A DNA stretch of 64,000 nt from Bacteroidota bacterium (GCA_013112545.1 JABFGJ010000001.1:372001-436000), one strand, 5' to 3'; positions 1 to 7,887 are shown, numbered from the stretch's first letter. Notes: generated by a model from the letters alone, not told the origin. Made by a program: numbers and translations.

Positions 1-2235
1 ACCATGCCTGATGCTTTAACTGAATGGAAGTTTAGGGCTTTAGCACATAGCAAATCACTTCAAATTGGGTTACTAGAACAAAGCATAAAAACACAAAAAG
101 AATTGATGGTTTTTCCAAATGCTCCTCGTTTTTTTCGAGAAGAAGATCAATTAAACTTTAGTGTACTTGTGAGTAACTTATCAGATTCTGCCATCGACGG
201 AAATGTAAGGCTTGAATTTTTCAATGGATTAACAAATGCCAAAATTGACATCATTGAAACCCTAAGAAACGAACAAGCTTTTTTTATCAAATCAAAAGAA
301 AACAAGACTTATACTTGGAGCATAAAAATTCCGAAGAACATATCAGTAATAACTTATAGAGTAACTGCAGAAACCGAAAAATATAGTGATGGTGAAGAAA
401 AAATGATTCCAGTACTGCTAAATAGAATGTTAGTGACAGAAACATTGCCTTTAACCATAAGGGGAGGGAAATCAAAAAGTTATTTATTTGACAATTTGCT
501 TCATTCCTCTAAATCTACTAGTCTTGATCACAAATCATTAACGCTTGAGCTAAGTCCAAATCCTGTTTGGTACGCAATACAAGCTTTACCTTATTTAACT
601 GAAAGTAAGTCAGAATGTTCAGAGCAGTTATTTACTCGATTTTATGCCAATGCAATAGCTGAAAAAGTGGCAAATAGCAATCCTAAAATCAAACAAGTTT
701 TTGACCTTTGGAAATTGAATAATTCAACTGAACTGCTTTCTAAGTTAGAGCAAAATCAAGAGCTAAAAGGTGTATTGTTGGAAGAAACACCTTGGTTGAG
801 AAGTGCCAAAAACGAAACGGAGCAAAAAAGCCGAATTGCCCTTTTGTTTGACTATAATCGAATGGCTAACGAACTTAGCTATACGTTAGATAAACTTACA
901 GAATTGCAATCACCAAACGGTGGTTGGCCATGGTATAAAGGTATGCGTGACAATCGTTACATGACTCAATATATTGTATCGGGTTTAGGTCATTTAAGAA
1001 AGCTAAACATCGATTTTAAAAATGAGGGGTTTTTAGAAAAAGCCATTGCATATCTTGATCAAAGAATTATTGAAGATTACGCTAAATTATTAAAGGAGAA
1101 AAGAGATTTAAGCCAAAACAACATCACACATTTTCAAATACAATATTTGTATGCAAGAAGTTTTTTCAAAGAAATTCCTCTTCCAGAAAACAAAACGGCG
1201 TTTCTATATTATTTCAATCAAGCAAAAGAGTTTTCAATGAGTCAATCTATCTACATGAAAGGAATGATAGCACTTGCACTTCATAGATACAAACCAGATA
1301 ATGAAACATCAATCCAATTGTTAAAGTCTTTAGAAGAATATGCTATACTCGATGAAGAATTGGGAATGTATTGGAAAAATAATTCAGGCGGTTATTATTG
1401 GTATGAATCTAAAATTGAAACACAGGCTCTGCTAATTGAAGCATTTGATGAAATTACAAACAATGTAGAATTAGTAGAAGAGCTTAAACTATGGTTGCTC
1501 AAGCAAAAGCAAACACAAGCATGGCCAAGCTCAAAGTCAAGCGCTGAGGCTTGTTATGCTCTACTTATGCGTGGCAGCGATTTGTTGAATCAAGAAAGTG
1601 AAGTCATATTGCAAGTTGGGGATGAAATCATTCATTCTAAAACAGAAAAAGCCGAGGCTGGCACAGGATATTTCAAAAAACAATGGACAAAAACGGAAGT
1701 TAAATCCAACATGGGAAAAATTGAATTAGAAAATTTGAATAAGCAAGCTGTTTGGGGTGCAATTTATTGGCAATACTACCAAGATTTGAATCAGATAAAA
1801 CAATCAAATGATGATCAATTACAGCTTTCAAAAACTTTATTTAAAGCAACTATTTCAGCATCTGGAGAAACATTAATCCCTATTCAAGAAAATAATATCC
1901 AAATTGGAGACAAAATAGTCAGTCGAATTAGACTTGAAGCGTCTCGAGATTTCGAATTCGTTCATTTAAAAGATATGAGGGCTTCAGGTCTTGAACCTAT
2001 AGAAGTTATTTCTGGATATCGCTTTCAAGATGGACTAGGTTATTATCAGACAGTTAAAGACGCATCAACTAATTTCTTTTTTGACTATTTGCCTAAAGGG
2101 GTTTATGTTTTTGAATATGCCACAAGAGCGACATTATCTGGTTCGTTTTCAAATGGAATCAGTTCTATTCAATGCCTTTATGCACCTGAATTTACTTCAC
2201 ATAGCCAAGGAAATAGTTTAAAAATTATAGACTAA
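1..2235 (+). CDS. alpha-2-macroglobulin family protein, C-terminal part (5' end outside window)
   Basis: The reading frame is open from base 1, so the ATG at 4 is almost certainly an internal methionine of a much longer gene; full-length bacteroidotal homologues run to roughly 1,900 residues. The visible part opens with the PDALTEWKF stretch that precedes the receptor-like and thioester-type domains in this family. C205-S-E-Q208 (counted from the ATG at 4) matches the CxEQ thioester motif. The GGWPWYKG region near residue 300 belongs to the alpha/alpha barrel of the thioester domain. Such proteins are thought to be envelope-anchored protease traps; that role is inferred from the family. A lipoprotein gene follows 16 bp downstream and may be co-transcribed. 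Confidence 0.85.
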   Translation, partial: TMPDALTEWKFRALAHSKSLQIGLLEQSIKTQKELMVFPNAPRFFREEDQLNFSVLVSNLSDSAIDGNVRLEFFNGLTNAKIDIIETLRNEQAFFIKSKENKTYTWSIKIPKNISVITYRVTAETEKYSDGEEKMIPVLLNRMLVTETLPLTIRGGKSKSYLFDNLLHSSKSTSLDHKSLTLELSPNPVWYAIQALPYLTESKSECSEQLFTRFYANAIAEKVANSNPKIKQVFDLWKLNNSTELLSKLEQNQELKGVLLEETPWLRSAKNETEQKSRIALLFDYNRMANELSYTLDKLTELQSPNGGWPWYKGMRDNRYMTQYIVSGLGHLRKLNIDFKNEGFLEKAIAYLDQRIIEDYAKLLKEKRDLSQNNITHFQIQYLYARSFFKEIPLPENKTAFLYYFNQAKEFSMSQSIYMKGMIALALHRYKPDNETSIQLLKSLEEYAILDEELGMYWKNNSGGYYWYESKIETQALLIEAFDEITNNVELVEELKLWLLKQKQTQAWPSSKSSAEACYALLMRGSDLLNQESEVILQVGDEIIHSKTEKAEAGTGYFKKQWTKTEVKSNMGKIELENLNKQAVWGAIYWQYYQDLNQIKQSNDDQLQLSKTLFKATISASGETLIPIQENNIQIGDKIVSRIRLEASRDFEFVHLKDMRASGLEPIEVISGYRFQDGLGYYQTVKDASTNFFFDYLPKGVYVFEYATRATLSGSFSNGISSIQCLYAPEFTSHSQGNSLKIID

Positions 2236-2251
2236 TTCGAAAAATTTGCAA

Positions 2252-2848
2252 ATGAACACTATATTTGTTTTTCATCAATATAAATTTGAATTGAAATCTT
2301 TAAATAAGTTAACATTCGGTTTTATAGCATTATTCCTAATTGCGTGTGGCAGTTCAGAAACAAAATCAACTGCTGAAACTGAAAATGAAAATACAGAAAA
2401 TCAAAACTCTGAATCTGCTATTGACTTAACAGATATGGAAAAAACAGACTTATCAGAATTTGATTTTCCTATAGAAATATACATTCCTTCTAATAATGGA
2501 AAGCCTGAAATTACTGCAACTGAATGGGGAAGCATAGAAATTCGTATTGGAGATAATTTTGGAGTGGAAATTATCCCTAACGGTTCAGACATTACATCAC
2601 GCAAAGCTGATATGGATAAAGACTTGGTTTTTACTTATAACTTTATAGAAGAAAGTCCCGATTTAATCGTTTATGAACAAACCATTTTAGATAGTGGCGT
2701 TGAACCTGAGTTTCACTTTTTTATGAATAAAACAATAAATGGCGAGCTTTTCGAAATAAAAAGTTTAGCAGAAATGAGTTTTAAAAAACATCATATAGAA
2801 AAGATGTTAAACGCTGCAAAATCCATTCAAGTCAAGAGCGCAAGCTAA
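2252..2848 (+). CDS. putative lipoprotein of unknown function
   Basis: This is a 198-residue protein. An upstream in-frame TTG (2246) exists, but the ATG at 2252 is the better start. A hydrophobic segment (about residues 20-31) ends in the lipobox-like L-I-A-C32-G-S-S, so a lipoprotein signal peptide is likely, although its N-region of about 20 residues is long. A Thr/Glu/Asn-rich linker follows (about residues 35-60), then a mixed alpha/beta region that I do not recognise. It lies 16 bp behind the alpha-2-macroglobulin-type gene, so a shared envelope role is possible but not shown. A strong hairpin terminator follows the stop codon. Confidence 0.75.
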   Translation: MNTIFVFHQYKFELKSLNKLTFGFIALFLIACGSSETKSTAETENENTENQNSESAIDLTDMEKTDLSEFDFPIEIYIPSNNGKPEITATEWGSIEIRIGDNFGVEIIPNGSDITSRKADMDKDLVFTYNFIEESPDLIVYEQTILDSGVEPEFHFFMNKTINGELFEIKSLAEMSFKKHHIEKMLNAAKSIQVKSAS

Positions 2849-2871
2849 AGGTTCATGAACAAATTGAAAAT

Positions 2872-2901
2872 AAAAAAGGGACGATAAATCGTCCCTTTTT
2901 T
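2872..2901. terminator. bidirectional intrinsic terminator
   Basis: The inverted repeat gggacgat (2878-2885) / atcgtccc (2888-2895) is flanked by A6 on the left and T6 on the right, giving a U-run on either strand. It sits between the convergent lipoprotein and universal stress protein genes. Confidence 0.85.
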
Positions 2902-2918
2902 AATACTTATATTTTTAA

Positions 2919-3746
2919 TTATCCGAAGTGCTCGGGTACAAATATTTGAGAAGGATTCATAACAATAACAGGTAGTCCGTATTTGTTTGAAATAACATCC
3001 ACTTCACCACTTCCTTTAAAAAGATCTGGTAAAAACCCGCCATCGCCTGTAGAATTTACAATTGCTAGCATATCTGCGTCTATATCGTTTGCATAGTCTA
3101 TTAATTGAGGTATAAAATTCCCATTCTCTGGGGCAACCTCAACTTCATACTTCACTCCTCTTTCATCAAAGTAATGTTTAGCAAAAGTTAACTCTCTAGT
3201 CACTTTTGTTCTAATAAATTCATCTGTTTCGTTCGAAGTAAAAATGTGAACTACAGCACCAAAATGTTTCGCAATACTTGCCGTAATCGAAAGTTTCGAC
3301 TTGGTTTCTTGAGAGAATTTTATTGGTAATACGATATCTTTAATTTCTCCACTTGATTTCTTTGTTTGAACTACAATAAAAGGAACTTTAGAATGCCCGA
3401 TAACTTTTAAAGCATAGCTACCTGTTAAACGTTGAATTCCTTTAACTCCATGAGTTCCCATTACAATTAGCATAACATCTTTTTCAGTTGCTACTTCTGG
3501 AATTTGATCAAAAATACTTCCTTTGCGAATTTCGTAGTTAACCGGTACGTTATACATATTGGTTGAGTCAGTTGCAATTTGTTTCAATTTTTCTTCAGCT
3601 GCTTCTTGCGCTTTATCACTTGAAATTACATGTAAAAGTAGAACCTCCCCATTAAAGCTTTTAGCTACCATAGCTGCATGTGACACAGCTGCTTCTGCTT
3701 GTTCAGTAAAATCGGTAGGTACCATTACGCGATAAGTATTCTCCAT
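2919..3746 (-). CDS. universal stress protein, tandem UspA domains
   Basis: The 275-residue protein has two Usp domains, about residues 1-130 and 140-268. Domain 1 opens with YRVMVPTDFTEQA and carries the ATP-binding-type glycine motif GTHGVKGIQRLTGS near residue 97. Domain 2 has a degenerate version with no clear glycine motif, so only domain 1 is likely to bind nucleotide. Tandem Usp proteins of this size are common in Bacteroidota; the cytoplasmic stress-related role is from family knowledge. The ATG at 3746 is supported by the start of the conserved domain. A TAnnTTTG element lies 28 bp upstream, so it probably has its own promoter although PfkB is encoded upstream on the same strand. Confidence 0.93.
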   Translation of the reverse strand: MENTYRVMVPTDFTEQAEAAVSHAAMVAKSFNGEVLLLHVISSDKAQEAAEEKLKQIATDSTNMYNVPVNYEIRKGSIFDQIPEVATEKDVMLIVMGTHGVKGIQRLTGSYALKVIGHSKVPFIVVQTKKSSGEIKDIVLPIKFSQETKSKLSITASIAKHFGAVVHIFTSNETDEFIRTKVTRELTFAKHYFDERGVKYEVEVAPENGNFIPQLIDYANDIDADMLAIVNSTGDGGFLPDLFKGSGEVDVISNKYGLPVIVMNPSQIFVPEHFG

Positions 3747-3774
3747 GAGTCTTTGTTTTATGTTAAGTTCACTC

Positions 3775-3782
3775 CAAATATA
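3775..3782 (-). promoter_or_regulatory. candidate promoter -7 element for the universal stress protein gene
   Basis: On the minus strand this reads TATATTTG, matching the Bacteroidota -7 consensus TAnnTTTG, 28 bp before the ATG. No clear TTG -33 element is visible. Confidence 0.4.
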
Positions 3783-3847
3783 TCAAATATTCGTATAATA
3801 AACACTGTTTTTTTAATATTTACTAATTAAAAGCCAACAAGTTGAGT

Positions 3848-4780
3848 TTAAATTGTATTTTCTAACACGATATCAAACTGAACTAAGTCAACAAATTGCT
3901 GTAATCGTTTACCTATTTCGTCATCAGATAGGTCAACTAAGCGTTCTGTACCGAATTTTTCAACTGAAAATGAAGCAAGTGCGCTACCATGTATCAATGC
4001 TCGTTTCATGTTTTCAAACGAAACATCTTTTGTTTGGGCTATGTACCCAATAAAACCACCAGCAAAAGTGTCGCCTGCACCAGTTGGGTCAAATACTTCT
4101 TCTAAAGGCAAAGCAGGAGCAAAAAACACTTGATTTTTATGGAACAATAAAGCACCATGCTCTCCTTTTTTAATAATTAAATATTTTGGGCCCATGCCCA
4201 TGATTTTTTGAGCAGCTTTCACTAAGGAATATTCACCAGAAAGTTGACGCGCTTCTTCGTCATTAATAGACAGTACATCCACTAATTTTAACGTTACTTT
4301 CAATTCATCCATCATGATGTCCATCCAGAAATTCATGGTGTCCATCACAATTAATTTTGGTCTTTTTCTTAAGCGCTCAATTACTTGTTTTTGAACAGAT
4401 GGCGCTAAATTCCCCAACATTAAATACTCACAATCTTGATATTCTTCTGGTATGATTGGATCAAAGTTTTCTAAGACATTCAATTGTGTGTCAATCGTGT
4501 CTCTCGTATTCATATCATTGTGATATTTTCCTGACCAAAAGAATGTTTTTTCTCCTTTCTTGATTTGAAGACCTTTGGTATTTACCCCATGTCTTTCTAA
4601 CATTTTTATATATTCCTCTGGAAAATCTTCTCCAACAACTGAAACAATGTTTACCTTGTTTACATAGTTAGAAGCAGACAAACCAATAAAAGTTGCCGCA
4701 CCACCAAGAATTTTGTCTGTTTTTCCAAATGGAGTTTCAATTGCATCAAAAGCAACTGTGCCAATCGTTAATAAGCTCAT
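3848..4780 (-). CDS. PfkB-family carbohydrate/nucleoside kinase
   Basis: This 310-residue ribokinase-fold protein has an N-terminal GGAATFIGLSA segment (substrate-binding region, about residue 26) and the C-terminal PfkB signature DPTGAGDTFAGGF (about residue 232), which contains the catalytic aspartate and the GAGD anion hole. The family phosphorylates sugars or nucleosides with ATP. The sequence alone does not fix the substrate; bacteroidotal members are often simply called sugar kinase. It is transcribed in the same direction as the Usp gene but separated by about 100 bp with a promoter-like motif between them. The start is the ATG at 4780, immediately before the first beta strand. Confidence 0.9.
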   Translation of the reverse strand: MSLLTIGTVAFDAIETPFGKTDKILGGAATFIGLSASNYVNKVNIVSVVGEDFPEEYIKMLERHGVNTKGLQIKKGEKTFFWSGKYHNDMNTRDTIDTQLNVLENFDPIIPEEYQDCEYLMLGNLAPSVQKQVIERLRKRPKLIVMDTMNFWMDIMMDELKVTLKLVDVLSINDEEARQLSGEYSLVKAAQKIMGMGPKYLIIKKGEHGALLFHKNQVFFAPALPLEEVFDPTGAGDTFAGGFIGYIAQTKDVSFENMKRALIHGSALASFSVEKFGTERLVDLSDDEIGKRLQQFVDLVQFDIVLENTI

Positions 4781-4803
4781 TAAATTTCTATTTTAATTTT
4801 TCG

Positions 4804-4811
4804 CAAAGATA
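4804..4811 (-). promoter_or_regulatory. candidate promoter -7 element for the PfkB kinase gene
   Basis: The minus strand reads TATCTTTG (TAnnTTTG consensus), 23 bp before the ATG at 4780. Confidence 0.4.
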
Positions 4812-4871
4812 TTGTTTAATTCAAAACTTTGAGGTAATATTGCAGCCCAATTCTTGATAAAAGAATTAAAG

Positions 4872-4948
4872 TTTTCCTTAGCTCAGTTGATTAGAGCATC
4901 TGATCCCGATTCATCGGGAAGGGTTCTTTTCCAATCTAACTAAGATCG
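4872..4948 (+). pseudogene. degenerate tRNA-Asn-like copy 1
   Basis: The 5' half matches the real tRNA-Asn at 5092: a mutated acceptor strand, then the D-arm GCTCAGTTGATTAGAGC and the first strand of the anticodon stem. The anticodon loop and the second stem strand are replaced by the palindrome TCCCGATTCATCGGGA (4904-4919). The T-arm and the 3' acceptor strand are absent. It cannot form a standard tRNA. Confidence 0.75.
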
Positions 4949-4981
4949 TAGTGTTGAAATAAAATTATTAGGAAATAAAAT

Positions 4982-5058
4982 TCCTCCTTAGCTCAGTTGG
5001 TTAGAGCATCTGATCCCGATTCATCGGGAAGGGTCCTTTTTCAATCTAGCTAAGATTG
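4982..5058 (+). pseudogene. degenerate tRNA-Asn-like copy 2
   Basis: It is identical to tRNA-Asn through acceptor strand, D-arm and first anticodon-stem strand (TCCTCCTTAGCTCAGTTGG onward). The palindrome TCCCGATTCATCGGGA at 5014-5029 replaces the anticodon loop. A hairpin CAATCT...AGATTG (about 5042-5058) takes the place of the T-arm. In copy 1 that second hairpin is broken by substitutions, which argues for decay rather than conserved structure. Confidence 0.75.
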
Positions 5059-5091
5059 TTGTGTTGAAATAAAATTATTAGGAAATAAAAT

Positions 5092-5165
5092 TCCTCCTTA
5101 GCTCAGTTGGTTAGAGCATCTGACTGTTAATCAGAGGGTCCTTGGTTCGAGCCCAAGAGGAGGAG
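5092..5165 (+). tRNA. tRNA-Asn (anticodon GTT)
   Basis: All arms fold. The acceptor pairs TCCTCCT (5092-5098) with AGGAGGA (5158-5164) and is followed by discriminator G. The D-arm is GCTC/GAGC. The anticodon stem TCTGA/TCAGA encloses loop CTGTTAA, giving anticodon GTT. The T-arm is CTTGG-TTCGAGC-CCAAG. CCA is not encoded, as is usual for this group. A terminator hairpin follows directly. Confidence 0.97.
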
Positions 5166-5167
5166 CA

Positions 5168-5196
5168 AAAGCCACGCAAATGCGTGGCTTTTTTTA
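5168..5196 (+). terminator. intrinsic terminator of tRNA-Asn
   Basis: The stem AAAGCCACGCA / TGCGTGGCTTT (5168-5191) has an AA loop and is followed by a T-run. It ends the tRNA transcript. Confidence 0.9.
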
Positions 5197-5223
5197 TTTT
5201 CTTACTTTTCTTAGTTTTATTTC

Positions 5224-5376
5224 ATGGGGCATTTTGTTTATATCATCTATTCTGAAAGTATTGACAAATACTACGTTGGAAAAACAAAATCAGTTCAAAA
5301 TAGACTATAGTTTCATAATTCCAAACTCAATAAAATTTGGACAAAAAAAGGCAAACCTTGGATTCTTAAAACCTAA
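5224..5376 (+). pseudogene. decayed GIY-YIG endonuclease-family gene
   Basis: In the frame of the ATG at 5224 the sequence reads MGHFVYIIYSESIDKYYVGKT, the GIY-YIG core (here YII-YYVG). It continues to QNRL, hits TAG at 5308, resumes with the FHNSKLNK and TKKGKPWILK segments, and meets TAA at 5374. Two in-frame stops in an otherwise recognisable domain mark a pseudogene. Small GIY-YIG (UPF0213/YhbQ-like) genes of about 80-100 residues are common in Bacteroidota, often beside tRNA genes. The downstream remainder to about 5527 shows only a small hairpin (5419-5433) and no gene. Confidence 0.75.
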
Positions 5377-5527
5377 TTTTACAATAGGAGAGGTATTCCT
5401 CCTAGCAACGAGACAGGTGCAACCTAGGGTTGCGCAATAGCTTGCTCATTGGTTTGGATACACTAATTTAATCTATATAAAATAGGAATAAATGTAGTGT
5501 GCGTTTATTTGATTTTTAGCGAAAAAA

Positions 5528-5989
5528 ATGAAAACAATCCTTTTAACACTTTTAATTTCCTGTTTCTCCCAAACTAATATTTTTGGACAATTAATAATTT
5601 CGGGAAGTACTTCTATTGAAACTATAAGAGATAAAGTGCAATTTCAAGTCGATACTCTTTCTCAATCAGGAGACAGCATGTTTGTGATTGTTTCTAAATT
5701 TGAAAAGGAAATTTTAACTTATAAAGAAGAACAAATTTTTGTTCAATCTAAAGTAAGAGAACATAGAGTAGTTTTTAATGGGCTTTCAGAACAATGGTAT
5801 CCAAATGGAATGAAAAAGTCAGAAGGCAAATTGAAGAATGGAGAGAAAGTGGGACTTTGGAAGTATTGGGATAAAAGAGGAAACTTAACTCAAGATATTG
5901 ATGCAGATGCTTTTGGCCGAGGACGAGGTTCGAGTAGTGACTTTATATTTATTGATGAAGAAAAGGTTATGAAAAGAAAAAATCAATGA
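5528..5989 (+). CDS. secreted protein with MORN/YwqK-type repeat
   Basis: The 153-residue protein begins with a signal peptide (about residues 1-20, ending FGQ). The C-terminal half contains a W-x-P-N-G motif with K-x-x-x-G-x-x-K-x-G-x-W-x-Y-W, the antiparallel hairpin repeat of MORN-like and YwqK-type proteins. It has one to two repeats, whereas longer family members have many. The label YwqK antitoxin in databases rests on weak evidence and no toxin partner is nearby. The protein is probably periplasmic or outer-membrane associated. Its exact role is unknown. It is monocistronic and convergent with purQ. Confidence 0.75.
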   Translation: MKTILLTLLISCFSQTNIFGQLIISGSTSIETIRDKVQFQVDTLSQSGDSMFVIVSKFEKEILTYKEEQIFVQSKVREHRVVFNGLSEQWYPNGMKKSEGKLKNGEKVGLWKYWDKRGNLTQDIDADAFGRGRGSSSDFIFIDEEKVMKRKNQ

Positions 5990-6102
5990 GGTTTTAGATT
6001 TTGAAAAAATTAAATCACAGACTTTAGCTTTCCTGTTCCGCATGGCTTACCAATTAGCGATGTGACAAATTTAGGGCAATATTGATTATCGACAACCTTT
6101 CC

Positions 6103-6795
6103 CTATACCAAAACCTCTCTCACCAAAGATTCTAATATTCTAAGTCCGTCGATGTTTCCAAGTTCTAAATCGGCTGCTCTTTCGGGGTGAGGCATCATAC
6201 CAAATACGTTTCTACCCACATTACATACGCCTGCAATGTTGTTTAAAGTCCCGTTCGGGTTTGCTTCGTCGGTTACATTGCCTTCTGCGTCGCAATAACG
6301 GTAGATCACTTGGTTGTTGTGTTCGATTTTACTCAATAAATCATCTGGTGCAAAAAACCGACCTTCTGCATGAGCTATCGGAATTTTCAACACTTCATCT
6401 AATCCAACTCCTTGGTTAATTAAACTGGCGTTGTTATCCGCTTTTAAATAAACATTTTTACAGGTAAACTTTTGGTGGTCGTTGTGCAATAATGTGCCAG
6501 GCAATAGCTTCGATTCGCATAAAATCTGAAATCCATTACAAATTCCCAACACATATCCTCCATTTTCTGCATGGGCAATTACTTCTTTCATGATAGGAGA
6601 AAAACTTGCTATCGCACCTGACCTTAAATAATCTCCGTAAGAAAATCCTCCTGGCAAAACGATAAAGTCAGCTCCTTTTAAACTCGAATCTTTATGCCAT
6701 AAACGCTCTACTTCAAAGCCCATAATGGTTTCTAATACATAAATCATGTCTTGGTCACAATTGGAGCCTGGAAAAGTAATTACACCGAATTTCAT
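6103..6795 (-). CDS. purQ: phosphoribosylformylglycinamidine synthase, glutaminase subunit PurQ
   Basis: The 230-residue class I glutamine amidotransferase supplies ammonia for FGAR to FGAM, step 4 of purine synthesis. Visible features are the N-terminal FGVITFPGSNCDQD, the oxyanion region LPGGFSYGDYLRSGA, the nucleophile elbow GICNGFQ with catalytic Cys (about residue 86) and the C-terminal His-Glu pair in MMPHPERA. The ATG at 6795 was chosen over an upstream TTG (6813) because the conserved domain begins MKFGVITF. Many Bacteroidota have purQ fused to purL; here it is free-standing, so a separate PurL (and PurS) must be encoded elsewhere. Confidence 0.96.
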   Translation of the reverse strand: MKFGVITFPGSNCDQDMIYVLETIMGFEVERLWHKDSSLKGADFIVLPGGFSYGDYLRSGAIASFSPIMKEVIAHAENGGYVLGICNGFQILCESKLLPGTLLHNDHQKFTCKNVYLKADNNASLINQGVGLDEVLKIPIAHAEGRFFAPDDLLSKIEHNNQVIYRYCDAEGNVTDEANPNGTLNNIAGVCNVGRNVFGMMPHPERAADLELGNIDGLRILESLVREVLV

Positions 6796-6810
6796 CTTGA
6801 TTATTTTTTG

Positions 6811-6818
6811 CAAAAATA
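6811..6818 (-). promoter_or_regulatory. candidate promoter -7 element for purQ
   Basis: The minus strand reads TATTTTTG (TAnnTTTG consensus), 15 bp before the purQ ATG at 6795. Confidence 0.4.
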
Positions 6819-6854
6819 GCTATTTGCTTTGTCCTAAAAAAAAATTATATGGAT

Positions 6855-7808
6855 TTAAACGATCCACTTTACTACAGAAAAAGCAATTAAGAAAAGTAAT
6901 AAGCCAATTTCTAAAATCCACTTTTTATTAAAATAATAATAGAAGTTCCCTACAAAAAGTGAAGCTGGTATTAATAACACAGCTAACACACGATCTCCTC
7001 TCATAAATAATAATATGAACGCAACAACAAATAGAAAACTCAAATAAGAAATTTGATTGCTAACATGAACTGTTAATTTTGCTTTTCTCACTAAATTGAA
7101 AAAAAAGCCAATTAAAAATAAAACTATATAGCTCAATTTCCAATAATTTAAGCCTTGCCAATAAGAATTATAACTAAAAAGCGTATCAATATTCTCACTC
7201 AAAGTTGTTAAGTTATAATCGAATACATATGCTATGGAAAAGGTATAAAGCATTGGTAAGATTAGCCCGAGCAAAGCAATTAAATAGGTCTTTAATTTAA
7301 ATGGTCTAATAATAGAAACTCCAACTATAAAGACTATAAAAAAATATATCGTTGGCAGATAGATTAAAGTAGCTAGTCCTAAATATAAAGTGCCATTAAA
7401 TACAATCTTATTGATGTTTTTTTGATTATAAATGGTCAGGAAAAATCCAACTTGCATCAAAATTAAGGCAGTAGCTAACAATAAGTCCAGTTGTATTAAC
7501 ATGTTAGGCCACAATCCAAGTCCTACCAAAAAAAGAAGTAGTAAAGTAGATTTCTTGCCTTCAAACAATTTATGCTTTTTGGACAAAGAGGCCCAATAAA
7601 TTCCACAAAAGGCGATTATTACTGAGCCTAGACAAACAGCGATAATGGGATAATTGAATAATTCTGGGTTTTTAAATCGAAATACACCAGTATTTATTTC
7701 TTGAATTATAAATATCTCATTATATAAAGCACTGAATATGTATAATATAATCGAACCAATCAATAAGAGTTTTCCAATATTGGAATTGAATATGGTTTTT
7801 GTATTCAT
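6855..7808 (-). CDS. multi-pass membrane protein, DUF6427-like
   Basis: The 317-residue protein is strongly hydrophobic throughout, with about nine or ten predicted membrane segments, e.g. near residues 13-32, 52-72, 85-105, 135-165 and 175-200, and the last at the C-terminus. I assign it to the DUF6427-type family from its size, topology and position beside purD and DUF6341, a neighbourhood I recall from flavobacteria. No biochemical function is established. The start is the ATG at 7808. The gene is followed closely by purQ but a promoter-like element lies between them. Confidence 0.65.
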   Translation of the reverse strand: MNTKTIFNSNIGKLLLIGSIILYIFSALYNEIFIIQEINTGVFRFKNPELFNYPIIAVCLGSVIIAFCGIYWASLSKKHKLFEGKKSTLLLLFLVGLGLWPNMLIQLDLLLATALILMQVGFFLTIYNQKNINKIVFNGTLYLGLATLIYLPTIYFFIVFIVGVSIIRPFKLKTYLIALLGLILPMLYTFSIAYVFDYNLTTLSENIDTLFSYNSYWQGLNYWKLSYIVLFLIGFFFNLVRKAKLTVHVSNQISYLSFLFVVAFILLFMRGDRVLAVLLIPASLFVGNFYYYFNKKWILEIGLLLFLIAFSVVKWIV

Positions 7809-7856
7809 TTTTTTGAACAGGCTATATGGATGCTTTATTTAGAGAATTATATTTAA

Positions 7857-7864
7857 TACTTTTG
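7857..7864 (+). promoter_or_regulatory. candidate promoter -7 element for the DUF6341 gene
   Basis: It reads TACTTTTG (TAnnTTTG consensus), 23 bp upstream of the ATG at 7888 in the divergent intergenic region. Confidence 0.4.
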
Positions 7865-7887
7865 CTTTGTAAATTTAACAACACGCG

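Larger units (their letters stand above)
4872..5091 (+). repeat. two tandem 110-bp units preceding tRNA-Asn
   Basis: The D-arm sequence GCTCAGTTG begins at 4881, 4991 and 5101, so the period is exactly 110 bp and the third copy is the intact tRNA-Asn. Each of the two units consists of the tRNA-like 5' half, a palindrome, a hairpin-like stretch and a common AT-rich tail (about 4953-4981 and 5063-5091) that also precedes the real tRNA. Confidence 0.9.

Noticed and set aside
4872-5165. CRISPR array or riboswitch
   Set aside because: There are only three units with a 110-bp period, the repeats are tRNA-like, there are no unique spacers and no cas genes are near.
5180-5440. 86-residue open frame after tRNA-Asn
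   Set aside because: Its start lies inside the tRNA terminator hairpin, it has no family resemblance, and a different frame of the same DNA clearly encodes a decayed GIY-YIG domain.
5990-6102. Possible purine riboswitch or small RNA near purQ
   Set aside because: This stretch is downstream, not upstream, of purQ, and I see no stable stem or known aptamer core on either strand.
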